Positions 37,338 to 50,665 of a stretch of DNA of 64,000 bases are shown here, piece after piece. Source of the stretch: Clavelina lepadiformis (Eukaryota > Chordata > Ascidiacea > Aplousobranchia > Clavelinidae). Numbering within the stretch: position 1 is the stretch's first letter; every line of letters starts with the position of its first letter. The stretch covers positions 23,692,479 to 23,756,478 of the forward strand of contig NC_135243.1 of NCBI RefSeq assembly GCF_947623445.1, given 5' to 3'. The notes under the pieces are model-generated. The model saw only the letters and a list, made by a program, of their open reading frames with translations, was not told the origin of the DNA and did no database searches. The position numbers were made by a program, and so were the translations under genes.

Positions 37338-40300
37338 AATCTAGCAAATATTTCACTGTCCTTACTGCCTATGTCTGCCATATTAAATAAAAAATATATT
37401 TTGTAAAGTTAGAATTCGTTAATTAAGTCAAAGATTGAAGATGCGTCAACATCAACAAAAGTCAAATTACACTGAACACATCTAAATCAAGTTGTGCAGT
37501 GCAGTTTTTTGTGCATTGGACAGCGTAATTTTCAAAGACTAGTGTGCACTGGTATGAGTGAGCCAGACTGAAAAGCACGGCAGTTTTCAACGAGATTTCG
37601 GGGATCAAGGATGGCAAAAAATGGGTGCATTGAATGTAAGATGATACACCATGAAAGCTATATGTCGGATTGGTAAGTACAGAGCCTGCATAGGCTCCAT
37701 TTTTGAGAGGTAGCCTAACTGTAAAACGATTGGGTACCACAAGCAAAATCTTCAAAAATCTTGAGGGTGCAACTGCCATGCTTTCAACTATGGTGTGCAA
37801 GGGTTCATGTTGTGTAGCGTACATATACTCGCTACCATAAGCGTGTGTGCGTGCAAAAGCAAAATTCCAGTATCCACTGGTCCCGTGTATTTCGTGGCAG
37901 CTGCACACCTGAGATAAATATTAAGTAAACTTCCTGCACACTTGAGTTAGTAGAATATACAGCGATCTAACAGCCTAATATTTTAATTCACCTTCACACA
38001 GAGGATGATTGAATAGTATATAATCTTATGCCGTAACTTTGCATTTGAAGTACCTACCACAGCAAGCCGCTAACTACAATGCTGTGGTTCAAGAAAGGAC
38101 CACAAACGCAAAGTCTATATGCAGCTTATTACTGGATATATTTGACCATGGTTAGTTTCTTTCACAGTGTAAGTTAGTCACAACAATTTGGATGTTATCA
38201 ACCAGCCTACAACGTTTTGCGTAAGACACGAAGTAAGGACATTATCATAGCAGAGGAAAGGTCACAAGCATCACTGTGAGAAATGTTTAAAATCATCGAA
38301 AAGTGACGAATAAGCAAAGCTGGTTTCATCCATTTAGGATTTAGCCGCAACGATTGGTTGAATTTCGATAAGAATCGATAAAAATATATTGAACCCACAA
38401 AATGCCAGAGCCTAGATCAATGGATAAATCTATGGCCTAGGCCTAGTTACAAACTGTGTTAGCTAAGAATGGAGGAAGACTGAACGATTGAATACTTGGC
38501 TAGGCCTAGCTGTTGTACAACTGCACACTTGAGTTGGCAAGTTTGCACACCTAAGATCTCAGCAAAACTTTCAAAACACACAGACTGGCCTGGCACTGCA
38601 CGGCGTTTGTGATTGTGCGAGGTCTTACTGTCTGAAGGTGCTGCCTTTTACACCAGAATAGCCTAGCCTGCGTCTCCTTTTTTCAGTGCAATAGTGGCCT
38701 ACAGCAATAGTGCACAGCCACAAGATACATTTGTATGGTTTACTAAGCTAGATTTCAACTACTCGAAATGTAACGTCATTTGGTTGTCCACTTCCATGCT
38801 ACGCCTATACACCCGGCAGCCCGGCAAGCATAGGCCTAGTCTGTCTTAAATTAACCTATATTAATAAAGAAAGATTCCCTCCCCCATGGTCATACGGATA
38901 TACCGGAAACGCTTTTTTACCTTACTAGGCCTGCCAGGCCTTTCACCCAACTTTACCTTACCAAATCCAGAAATCTTTACTTTGTCAGCCTAGCCTGTAA
39001 GTGTAGGTTGTAGGCTAGAAACCAAGAGACGGCCGTGGTTTCACGATCCATAAGCTTAAGCTATCAATGACATAGACACCCTATAAAATCAAGAATGTTT
39101 TCGCTTAGTCTTCGATGAAGCTTAGCATTGGTGCATAAGTTATTATGCATTATAGATTTACAGGTTTAATGTAATATTTATGATGGATGGAGGGACCAGA
39201 CGATATCACGATGTCGGAATGCAAGAGTATCGGAGTTTGTACATACGGAGTTTTACTAATCTTGGAACTAAAACATTTTGAACTGGAACTAAAACAGACT
39301 TAAGCAACTGCTTAACTTAACTTACTTAGATCTACTGGTACTCAAAATACAAAAGCTTTTGAACTTTAAAACTTGGTGATTTGTATGACTGAGTTTTGGC
39401 ATTTCACAAAATATTTCAATGTTGAAAGAGATGATATATCAGCCTGCTTTGGATTGGACCTACTGTAACAATTAGGCTACAGGGTCTCTTGATTGATTTG
39501 TCATTTTTCGTAGTTTTTTATTTGTTTTAATTTTTGTTTTGTATCCTTTGTAAACAATTACATAAAAACACACATTATTTCGTTAAAGTAGCATTCCTAG
39601 AAATAAACATCAGTTGGTAACATTTGAACACAGAAACTCAGATAGCCTACCGATTGATTAATTCGCATTTGCATGATTGTGACGTAAGTAGTCATGCCGG
39701 AAGTGATGCGACCCACACAGCGCTGTAGTAAATGGATAGATGGTCGTGTGTTTAACGCAAATAATATCAAGGAAGGTAAAAATTTCTTTATTATCTAGCA
39801 TTTAGATGAGAATATGAAGGAAACAATTAAAGTTTCACCAATCAAAGAACAAAGAATAAAACAGAAAAACGGAACCAGGTGTTTATCAAAACACATTCCG
39901 AATTGGTCATTACATTAACAGCTTATCGGGTAAAGTTAGGCTACTAATCATGTTCCTGCCAAACGTGCGGTCGACCTAGCAAGCTTGTATTGGCCAGTAG
40001 CTGCTTAAGATTAGTTGAAAGGCTATATACATTCATCGGTTTGCATGCCTTATCCCATATGTACACTGTGGGATGCACGTTGCATTCATTAGCTTGTATT
40101 TGTATGTGGCCTGTACCTTACATAGCGGGAACGTCAATTGCATGGATTAAATTGCATTCAATGGCTTTTAGAGTGCAGTTGAAGTGAAGCAAGAGCAATT
40201 TAGCATTTGATATCGCAAATCTCGGTGTTATTCTAAAATAATTTTTATAATTTCAATTTCAATATTTTTCAATTAATTTTCGAAAGCAATTAGCCTATTC

Positions 40301-40838
40301 TGGTAAAAACATCTTATATCACAAAGCATTGCTTGCTGGGTGCTGATTTGCACAAAGTTGTTTTTTGCTTAAAATTATTATTATCATTACTACATCAAGT
40401 TATTTAAAATCTACAAGTATTGCCATCATGCATCAGCTCTTGCATATGCTCCTGCGCTTCCTTGATCTATCTCTGAACATTTTTTTCTTGGACCGAGGAA
40501 TATCTTTGCTTAAACTTAAACTGGATAAAGTTCTCACCGCTCGAGCTCCAGTTACCGCTTTTCTTTTGTTCAAGTTCGGATAGATGCACATTTTGCATTT
40601 GTCTTGATTTTTAAACTGCCCCAATTTGGAAACGTCTACCAGTATCATTGAACAGAAGCAAATTTCGTTCACAAGAACCTGAGAGAATTACCACAACTAG
40701 GTCAACTGAGAATTGAACCTGGCTTGCCTGTTTAGTATTTATTTAAGCGCTCCGATACCAAGCCGACTAAAAATTGATGTTTCTTTGCTGAAACAGATAT
40801 TCTTTCAAGTTAAAATTTTATTTCATTTGACTTTTCAG
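37338..40838. other. Intergenic region between DHX38 and the second tetraspan gene
   Basis: This 3.5-kb divergent interval must hold both 5' ends. It contains frequent GGCCTAG words (38400-39010) and four similar TGCACAC(C/T)TGAG-like words near 37905, 37935, 38523 and 38548. The longest open frame, on the minus strand at 37462-37908, has no domain-like content and is not called. A promoter-like motif cluster lies at 39667-39706. Confidence 0.45.
39667..39706. promoter_or_regulatory. Octamer / CRE / ETS motif cluster (candidate promoter)
   Basis: Within 40 bp there are ATTTGCAT (39667-39674, POU octamer), TGACGTAA (39680-39687, CRE/ATF-like) and CCGGAAGTGA (39697-39706, ETS/GABP-like). The ETS word is typical of TATA-less promoters. 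A donor-like GGAAG|GTAAAA follows near 39775, and an acceptor lies at 40838 just before the tetraspan start codon. It may therefore be the promoter of a 5'-UTR exon of that gene. The assignment is inference. Confidence 0.4.
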
Positions 40839-40851
40839 ATTAAGTTATAAG

Positions 40852-41597
40852 ATGTCCATTTCGAGGTTGCATTTGCTGCAAATATTATCTGTCACGCTTG
40901 GTTGCGTCGGTATAGTCTTCGGATTGACGTCATTAATTGGTCACACTTGGGTGGGCTGTCAATCAACCCTCTACCGGAAATGCATCACCATCTGTCACAA
41001 GGCACCCGTCGGTTGCGTTGAAGTGCCAGGTAAAAAAATGTGGTGAAATAATATCAACATATACAACAAAAAATTTAAAGAATCAATTTCGGCAGAAAAC
41101 TGGTCCCCGCTAGTGGACGCTATGACCCCGATCGTGCTTTTGGTTGTGTTTGGAGTTTGCGGCAACGTCATACTTATTGTTGCGTCACTCAAGTCTCATA
41201 CCAAAGCAACGAGCGCTGGTTCGCTAGTCTTACTGTTAGCAGGTGCGACTTGACTTTGATGTTTGTGGAAGTAAAAAGATTGATGTATGACGTAATATTT
41301 GTTGGTAAATATATGATTTCAATAATTCATAATTTAATTTGGATAGTAACAACAAGTTATTCCAAGTGCAACGTTGGCCATGAAACAGCATAATATTTCT
41401 TTTTAGGATGTTGCGGTCTGGTCGCCGCCGCCATTCTAACTGCATCCTCGATAAACTTGCGCGGGTCCGCCTACGTCTTGTTATGGATCGGAGCCATCTT
41501 CACTCTTCTGGCCGGAGTTGCCGGCCTGATCTCCGGCTTTTATATTCTTCCTCCCGATAAAACCAAGAAAGCGACCAGCTATGAACAGATACCTTAG
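40852..41597 (+). CDS. Claudin/PMP22-like four-transmembrane protein
   Basis: The exons are 40852-41029, 41096-41242 and 41407-41597, predicting 171 aa, with both introns in phase 1. A first hydrophobic segment (residues about 8-29) is followed by a loop with HTWVGC and several cysteines. Three more membrane segments follow: PIVLLVVFGVCGNVILIVA, LVLLLAGCCGLVAAAIL and WIGAIFTLLAGVAGLISGF. The tail ends SYEQIP. An AG at 40837-40838 sits only 13 bases before the ATG, so the mRNA is either cis-spliced from a 5'-UTR exon or receives a trans-spliced leader. The layout matches the tetraspan at 25108-25831, including a first coding exon of exactly 178 bases. AATAAA near 41790 is a plausible polyadenylation signal. 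Confidence 0.75.
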
Positions 41598-42278
41598 ATC
41601 TGGCGGTAAACTAAGCACTTTCGTTCTTCTTGTGTTACGTCATGATGGCGTAACGTTGCAAATACAAGTTATTTTTCTGAAGTAAATGTCATCAAAACTT
41701 TCAAAGTGTCCTGTTCGTTTATTTGTTTTAACGAAGTGCAGAAAACAGAAAACACGACCCCAAGAAATGCTATTTACAGCAGTGTTTCAATAAACACAGA
41801 GTGAACTTATATACATTTTATCAAGTTTTATCCAAAGACGAAGAAATTTTAAAAATCCACGTCTACATGCTATTAAGGGTACGTTTTGGAAGAAAACATG
41901 ACTTTTGTGCAAAGAATCCAAAGTAACTGAAACTTAGGAAATGTTTGAACTCAGACTGACGTTTAAGCCCAGCAAAATTCTTGAAAATATACTAACATAC
42001 TAATACTATAGGATTAAATAAAATTTTCATGGGTTGTATTGGTTGGATCACTCTGTAGGTTAAATTTTTGTGACATCCTAATAAGAATGAACTCATAATG
42101 AGAACATAACTAAGAATAGAACAAGATTGAATCGAGCGTTAGCATCAATCAATCAACCAAGAATAATTAAACGAGAACAGATTCAAAAGAAATGTAGTAA
42201 CAGCTATATGCTTAAATGAAGGGAATTGGTTTATAAAGTCAAAAGTAAATATTCGGAAAATTGTGGTGGGTTTCCAAG
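41598..42278. other. Intergenic interval with converging 3' ends
   Basis: This separates the second tetraspan (+) and the first cPLA2 gene (-). It is AT-rich, and no gene is seen. Confidence 0.5.
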
Positions 42279-45200
42279 TTATTTGCTGTGACTTTGAAAC
42301 TTGTTTGATCTCCGAGTTTTTCTCGCCACAGCATCTTCTAAGGCTACCTTGATCTCCTGTATCATATTAACAAATCGTCATATGTCTCATGCAATTTACT
42401 CACAACTTTGTTATACACGAACCTTTTAAAAGTTCGTTAAAAGCACGTCATTGTTTTAGTCAATGCTTTTTAGTCCAAACTTTGCTAATGTCATCAAATG
42501 TAGATTAATTTTATAATTACGTCACGTATACGCCAATGCTTACGTCGATATGACTCGTGACGTTGTAATACATGAGCTCGCGCAACCGATCGAATTCGAG
42601 GCCGCTGTATTGGAAGTTGAAGGTGCTGTAAGGAGAGCCGTCGACAAAAACTGGAAAGTCGTTAAACTTTTTGTCATCTGAAAAGAGGATTGTGATGTCA
42701 CAGGGTAAAAATAAGTAAAGCAAGTTGTAATAAGACAATGTAGAAGTAAACCTAACTGTTAAATACTAAAATATGATTTACAGTAGTATTACCTGAACAA
42801 CTAATTACAAAATGTTTTAAAACCACTGAAATTTGACATTAGTTTTTGCTTTGTTTTAGGACTGACAACCTTTTGGTCTCTCCTTTGACCTAGGAGTGTA
42901 ATCCTTGAGATTCTTGAATGTTTTGTTACAGAGTGTGAACCAGAGGATGGTCGGACAGTCATCGTCATCACTTGGGAAGATGAGGAATTCCTTCGGAGGA
43001 AGATTTGTTATCTTCTCAAAGTTAACCGGAGGATAATGAAGCCCCGACCGCCAAGCATGAGCAGCTCCATGAAGAATAGACTAAAACAAGAACAGGATCA
43101 TCTTTAGATGTTGATATGATTTTGCAAACAGTCATTTTGTTTGCGAGGGGAAAAAGTTACAATTTTAAGCAGTCGTAAATTATACCGAGTAGCTGAACTT
43201 TTCATCCGATTCGTATCCGGATAGATCCATGACAATGAGCAAGTCACACATTCTCTGTGGCCTCAACGCCACGCTTGTTGGAACGTTAAAAAGAAGACCT
43301 AAAAAGAGGTTCTGTTGATTACAAGAATCTCAACTGTATTGTCAAATAAAAGTCGTTTTATGAAACCATCGAAACCATCCAGCAATCGTCCTATTTTTTA
43401 GTATTGAAACAAACAACACGGATGTTTTGTTGATGCGTGTTGTTGTTGTATTGATGTAACAATGCAATATGGACTATTTTGATGAAAATGATAAATTAAA
43501 TTATCCTGATCCTTTCTTTAGGACTCCAGCAAAGAATGAACCTGCATCTATAACAGAGATAACATTTTTTCTCGTGCTCATCTGTCTCTTCATTTTCAAA
43601 ACTCCGAGAGCATCCAGCAACTCCTGCTCATGAGCTGCATAAGAAAGATGATCATGAAGATGTTGGATGTTCAGTGAACTTGTGAAGTGAATCAGGGTTT
43701 ATACTCGCCATTATGAGCATCTCCGTGATCAAACGGATTCATCAAGTATCTCTTCAAGGTGCTGAAGCCTTGAGCAAAGTTGTTTAATCTTGCGGTTCGT
43801 CCGACAAAGGCGTTGCGGTCGGTGAAAAAACTTAAATTAAACTGCAATTTAGATGAAGAAAAACGACTCCATTATTTCAAAGAAAAACTTGTCCGAGTAG
43901 CAGACTTACCTTAGCTGGCTTACGAGCGACTTCAAGAAAACGGGCTTGGGTGAGTGGATCGACTCCGGATTGCTCAAGTTACTTTCTGTGTCAATAAAAG
44001 TAAAATATTTATGCTAAACAACGCTGAAAATAGAGGACTTGGAAACACAGAATAAGTTTGAATAAGGTTCTTACCGCAAAGACTAAAAGACCCGATACTC
44101 TGACAGGTCAGTAATGTCAGTTAGTGTACACATAATTAGAAGTAAATTAATTCTGAAGTTTCACGTCATATGAGTACTTGTAATCATCAGAACTAAAGAA
44201 AAAATTCTCGGTTGAGCTGCAGAGTTGCATTATAACTATAGGCTCTGTAGCGCCCACCTACGGTTGGAACCATGTCTAGGTCATCGTTCTCTTCGTCGGT
44301 GTCCTCCTCGTCATCGGATTCGATCTGAGCATGAAACAAGTTCAAAGAAAGTCATATTTCTAAATAATTGTGACGTCATACCTCTATGACACGTTCGCCG
44401 AATTGCTTTCCTCTGACCCTTTCATCATCTAGAAAGTAAATTTATTGACGATTGATGATGATTTATTTATGATGATTTATTCTCTCTATTTGTCAGGACA
44501 GTTGAAAGGTTGCAAGAAAAGTCACAGAAAAAGCCACTTTTTAATCGAAATAAATAACTTTGCCCTCAAAACTTTAGTAAGTATTAATGTGCAGTAAGTA
44601 GATGGCGAGGGAGAGAGAGAGGAAAGTGTTAAGCACAGTAAAGTAAGAGATGTAATTAGGAGAAGGAAAAAGAGAAATACGACCAAAAGAAGAGTAATGT
44701 TTAAAATCCAACCAATGTAATCGCCCAGATCAGACGCTCTTTCGTTTCCATTTTTAAGATAGTCTTGCAGCAGGATGGAGAATGCACATCCAGTCATTCC
44801 CTGGCTGAAGTGGAGCGGCAGCTCCGGAAGTTTATCCACCAGGAATCCTCCTGTCCAAGTAGATCCCACTGTGTCCGGAGAGAGCCCGATGCCGTACTCC
44901 GGAAGAGACACCTCAAACGGAGTCTCCTCGTAATAGGCTTAATGGAATAGTATTGATCATTAAAATGGTTTTTACGCTTCCATTGTAAGTTGAATGCTCA
45001 CCGTGAAACTTGGACACGCTCACAGAACTCTTGGCGTGAAGTGACGCAATAATCGGATAAGGGACTTTTCCGTCACTAACATAAGTTTTGAGATCGCTCA
45101 AAGCCAAATGCATGTTCTGTTTAAACATAAACATCAAGTAACACCGGAAATTTTTAAAGATTGTGTAAGGGGAAGCACCAACCTTTTCACCGAGCGTATG

Positions 45201-47636
45201 TTTTCCCACGAGATAACCTGGAAAGTAATCGACGAACGAGTGAGGCTGTTTGTTCTTTTCCTTAGTTTCGGCAATATAGCTCCTATGACATCACAAAAAA
45301 ACACAGATGTTTAAGACCGTTAATTGAAAAGGTGTTTCAAAAATTTTGTCAATTAAACTTTGGCTTACTGGTAACTTGAAATTGTGAATGGATTCACCAA
45401 GTCCAGGAAAAGATTTCCGGCCAATCTCTTTTTCAATTCGTCATGAAACTTTGCTTGCTCGGATGACAATATTCCTTGCAACGCGTAAACTGACTGCAGG
45501 TACCTTGGTGCAGACAAGTATGTTTGTTAAAATGTTTATGAACAAAAAATCAGTCAAACAATCGAAGCGAGGAAGAAACAAAAGTGTCAACATTGCAAAA
45601 ATACGATGTCTATTGCGACCCACCAAGCGGACCCAGACAATCCAGCAGCGTAGGTGAAGATGTTCATGAGGCCGGCATCATTGAGAGCTTCCATCGCCCC
45701 GCACATGCCAACCACCGCTCTGTAACCACCGCCAGATGTCACCATGGAGACGACTGGTGTCTGAATGACATGAAAATATTGATCAACTACAACTAACTAA
45801 AGAGCAACATTAGTAAATTTAGCAGTTGAACAAAGCAGCTGCACGATTAGAGTTTCCAATAAAATCTTCTCGCCAATTTGAAGAAAAACAGCTTATACCT
45901 ACTTCTTTTAACGAACTTGGGCCTTTCTCAGGACCAAGAATGTTCCTTAAAGTCTCATAAACAATCGGTAAACGTTTCTTTCGGAACGCTCTCTCCTCCG
46001 GATGCAGACCTAGAGAAAGTCGGAAGTCTGGTGTCGTCCTGAGAAATCCGATAAAATGCTACTTAAGTTAAAACTTTAAAGAGTTGTTTGATGGAGATAA
46101 ATGAAATCTTTTTAAATGGAAGTATTTTTACCGAAGCTCTCTGCTGATCTCAACATCAAGCTCTCCATGCTGAAAGGTACAAAAAAGACCAAACAAAGAT
46201 CATGACACAAAAAGCATGTTTGTTTGAGTATGAATTATTTCACAAATATACAACTTGGAAAATCTTATGTCCAGCCTAGAAAATATAAGCAGGCCTATAA
46301 ACTTACTCCGTTATAATCGATTGTTTTATTGATCGATTCTCCCAACTTGACTTCTTTTACAACATCTACCCTTTTCGTCCCGATGCGGTCATCGGACATG
46401 ACGTCAACGTCGTACATTGAAATCTTAAGATATAAAAAAATATCTTTCATCGAGGAATAAAGTGTTATAATTTCATGGTAACAAAAAAGTTGTTAAAATG
46501 TCAACAGTTGGCCAGAGAAGTTGTTTCCTTAAAAAACTTCTCGGATTTCCGTTCGTGACATAGCCGGGTCTACCAAAAGCTCAAGCTAAGCTCACGTTTT
46601 TAGCTGCCAACGCATTGTTAATCTTTAATGAAAATTTCTTACGCCACCGGCCTTGAAGAAACAATAGAAATATGTCAGAATTTAAAAAAGAAACCGAAAA
46701 ACATGAGTAACAGAACAGAAGCGGAAAACACGAGTAACAGACTCCTCTTGCTGAGGAATAAGTAGCAATAAACCAGCGAAAATTCGTGAATTCAATTGAA
46801 GCCAAATCACACAATAACGATATTACATCAAGTCTGCACTACTACAAAATAAACCAGAACAAAACCAACCACCACAGGAAGAGATTCAACATCCTTCATC
46901 TCATCCGGGATGACAAACTTGAAGGTTTCATTGATCTCTGACGTCGGTGTATCGTCCTTAAGACCAACAGTGACAAATGTCTTCGACTTGGGAATGCTGG
47001 GACACCTCACCCTGAACTGGGGGTCGGGAGTGTCAACTGGGAATGAAAGTTATGCTTTCGGTTACGACAATGGGACTCAACAACACACTGTTTTCAGAAA
47101 AGTCATTATTTTTACATGAAACATGGTTTTTTTGTCGACATAAGTCTGTCGTTTTTTCGAGTAAATAGTTTGAAATAAAATAATGTTTTTACAATACTAG
47201 GTTGTCAACTGACACTTACACATGTCGTAGAAATACGACACTGACACGTCTCTGCATCTTAGAAGAGTCACAGTCACCACGATAGTCGGGTTGAAGCCGA
47301 GCTGAAAAAGGAAGCAGTATGACGTCATATCGTAAAATGTTGCAACACGTTAGCTGCAGACTACTTTAATGTGTGAAGTAGTGGGCAACTACACCATTGT
47401 CAAGGCAGCAGCCGGATACAACATTTAGGTTCCTTAAATTGCATCGTCAAAGGGATGGCTTTTAACGAACTTGAATAACTGATCCTGCATGTAGCTTAGT
47501 AATATGCCGATCAAAACTGCTCAATGTTTAGCAACCAAAATGTATAAGTTTGAAAAGTTTTAACAAAATTCACCTTAAAATCATCGAATACATTTTGATG
47601 ATCGTTTTCAAATTTCTCAAATTCTTCAAATTCCAT
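42279..47636 (-). CDS. Cytosolic phospholipase A2 (PLA2G4-type), tandem copy 1
   Basis: There are 20 exons and 751 aa: 47636-47574, 47301-47220, 47036-46870, 46423-46307, 46169-46132, 46038-45903, 45760-45624, 45503-45369, 45282-45183, 45116-45002, 44937-44713, 44428-44382, 44324-44258, 43985-43910, 43830-43709, 43634-43542, 43298-43186, 43080-42870, 42677-42544 and 42356-42279. An N-terminal C2 domain carries the Ca2+-loop motif MFDTPDP. The catalytic domain has SGGGYRA (Arg215), the nucleophile elbow GLSGS (Ser243) and the dyad Asp in DAG (Asp572). An acidic linker separates the two catalytic halves. The C-terminal STFNFQYSGLEFDRL segment is typical of the family. Length matches human PLA2G4A (749). 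The enzyme hydrolyses membrane phospholipids at sn-2 after Ca2+-driven membrane binding. The intron after 43709 appears to use a GC donor. Confidence 0.92.
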
Positions 47637-50600
47637 TTTGAAAATTACCCAGAAATATAGACCTTGAAATGATCAAGATAAGATGATCTTTTAATTTCTA
47701 TATGTCTGCTAACAGTTACGTATCAAAACAAAAATCAATGGAAGAATTGTCAGTCTAAATGGGTTGATTTTCAAAGTCGTGAAATAGCTCTGAGTATGAC
47801 CAGCTTTCCAACTACGACTCCCATCGCTTGTCGTAAATCCTAATCAATTTCTTGGTACCGTGCATATTCGTAAATGCAACTCACACGTTTTTGGGCCTTG
47901 ATTTTTCTACTCGATAATTTTAACTTCGACACTTTCTTTCTGCCTGATATAGACTGAGCATTTTTCAGCCGTTTTGCAGATTTATGTTTACATCTGAGTT
48001 TTCAACGTAATGAGACATGTGATGACTCTATTATGATCCTGTATATAATATTTAAAACTGTTAGCTGCCACGTGTTAAGGTTCGTTCCGGTCTCTATTTC
48101 ACGAATTATGTGTAACGGTAACTACATAGACGTAAGAACTGAACACTCGTAAGCGCTAAACTTATAATTTGGTGCCTATACAGACTTAGCTCAAAGATCT
48201 TCTAATGGTGATGAAATGAATAATATTGAAACAATTGAGTTTATAAGATCATAAATTTCATTTTTCCTGAAATTGTGACAAAAATACTGCCACCGTCACT
48301 ATATATCACGCGACTTTACACATGCTCCAGAAACTGAAAATGCCTCCTAGGACGAGATATATAATTCTCAAAAAGCAACAACAGTCCGATAGACCTGAGA
48401 AACATTGATGAAATTTATTCAATTCTACCGAGATTTCCAGGTTTACCTTTTGCTATATCCTGGAGATCCTGAACCGCACAATTTTGTTGTATTTAATACG
48501 TTATATTTGCTTTTGAATAGTTTCTGGTTGTTATTTTAAGGTTTTGTGTTCACGCTGGTCATACACCCTCGCGTACGTGTTATATAAAGTACGCAATGCA
48601 TAAATATATTGCCCACAACATACATCAGTTTGTATGGGATTAAGTACAAAAGGTTATTTACGATATTACTGATATTGAATAGCGATGCCACGTTTCACTT
48701 ATGTTTGTGACTAGTTGAAGTACTCCACTGTATTTGAGAGCGTTGTAGTCTGCCTGGTGTTTTAGGTGCACTTAGCCTCATTAGAGTCATTACTCGTTCT
48801 TAAGGCAGAAGCGACGTTTCCCTCGTTTCTAGAATCAAGTGCTTATTAATTTTATCTTTAGGGAAGCGATTGTTCGCACGATTGTGAAGTCACGTCGTCA
48901 TTTGAGCGTAGAATATGATCCGTACCTGTCCTCCACGTTTTTTCCGTACGTCAGTGGCGGAAGGTTTGTAGTGACGAAGTGGCGATATTGAGTCAACAAT
49001 GATCTTTTGTTGCTGATTAACATCGATTCTGATTTTCATAAGCGCTGGGCTTTGACACTAAATTGAACAGAATCGGTCTAGTGGTCGGGTTGTTATTTTA
49101 AGGAAAAAGTACCGGCCAGTCTAGGCGACACACAAAATCCGCCACTAGTCGATTGGGTGTCTGTTGGTTGAACATATTCACGGAAACCTTTGGTAGCTCG
49201 ACGTGTTCTCATAAACTTTTCACGTTTTTTCGTGGGCATCCTGTAAATTTCGCCGTGATGTCATCGTGTCGTAGCCAAAGTTGTCAACAATACGTCAATA
49301 ATGTATTCAAAGTAGATTGCAATTATTTTGATCGATAATTGTTTGACACAAACGCAAGTCAATACGCGATATCCCAATCAAATTGTTTTGTTCTCCTTGA
49401 TAAGCGAGCTGGTCCAGTAGCTTTGCTCTTAAGCCAAAAGTCGAAGAACCTGGAGGAAAAAAAAGTCGTATCTATAGTATATGAATGGGTGAGCGACGAT
49501 GTTGTCGATTTCACGATAAAAAAAACTTTTTGTCAGCAAAAACGTTCTTGAACTATTCAAAAAGCAAAAATAATAAAGCAAAAACGGAGATACTTCAGTG
49601 TTTTTACAAAAGACAACACATTGATTGGTTTCATTTCTGGTCAAATACCGGCTTTGTAAAGACCTAGATAAACTGCTGTTTAACACGAAACAAATAAGTT
49701 GTTAAAGTTTCTTGTCTGATGGACTTCTTCATTTGATCATTTCCTGGTGAGTTATTTCGAATTCTTTTTTTTGTGGGTTTGAAGCGGCGTCACTTTGAAA
49801 TACTTTGACTTCTGAAATTTTTCTTAAATTTTATATTCGACACATTTCAAGTGAAATTTCGACATTCTCAAGTTTCGCGCGCAATGGTTGCTTGGTAAAA
49901 AATCGGACCGTGCAAACGTAATGATGGTTGCCAATATCGTAGTTTGAAACTTTGGTCTTCAGCTGGTGTTTGATGAATATCTTTGACCTTCGTATTGTTG
50001 ACATCGATTTTGCGTGACGGAATCTTTTTGTGGCGGCTGAATCGTGTTAACCCAGTATGTAGTGAAATATATAATACGATGTCAGTAGGCACTGAAGTTG
50101 ACTTTATTTTTGATTCTTCTACACGCGCTTTTCGCAGACATAAGCTTGCTTCTTCAGGTTCACCAAGAAAATCTAGATTGGTAGGAATCTTTTTGAAAGT
50201 TATGTAACTCTCACGTGATTTGAACCTCTGATACGCGCTGCTGGGAAATCAAATTCTTTGCGTTTTTTTCAAATGTTGGCTCTGCGGTGGTATCTTTGAA
50301 AATGTTTTAATTTAGCGCCTGTAATTATTACACGTTAATTACTGTATTACGAAGATTGCATGCCAATCGACACTTTAGAAAAATTAGAAGTAATTCCAGT
50401 CCATTCAGTTGGAGCCATAGCTGGTTGGAGCCATTATTAAAACATGATTAACAAAAATCCTTACGTTGCATAGCTTAGTACAAGGCGTTGGATTCTTCAA
50501 TTATTGCTGAAGATTTGAATAAGCGAAAAAACGGAGAGTTAAAACGACACAAAACGTTGAAATGACGCATCGTTGATCATTTCATAAAGTTATACACATA

Positions 50601-50665
50601 TACAGATACGCTGCCTTTGCCAGTCGAGAACAATTCAGTTGATTGACTTCAAGAGATTGGTTTCT
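47637..50665. other. Intergenic spacer between cPLA2 copies 1 and 2
   Basis: This is 3 kb with no supportable exon. Short frames near 49153-49686 lack domain content. A weak inverted pair, CAGTGGCGGA (48952) and TCCGCCACTAG (49138), could be the ends of a ~196-bp MITE, but no matching target duplication was seen. Confidence 0.45.

Noticed and set aside
37462-37908. 148-codon open frame on the minus strand upstream of DHX38
   Set aside because: It begins at a non-ATG codon, has no domain-like content or splice partners, and lies in repeat-like intergenic DNA; most likely chance.
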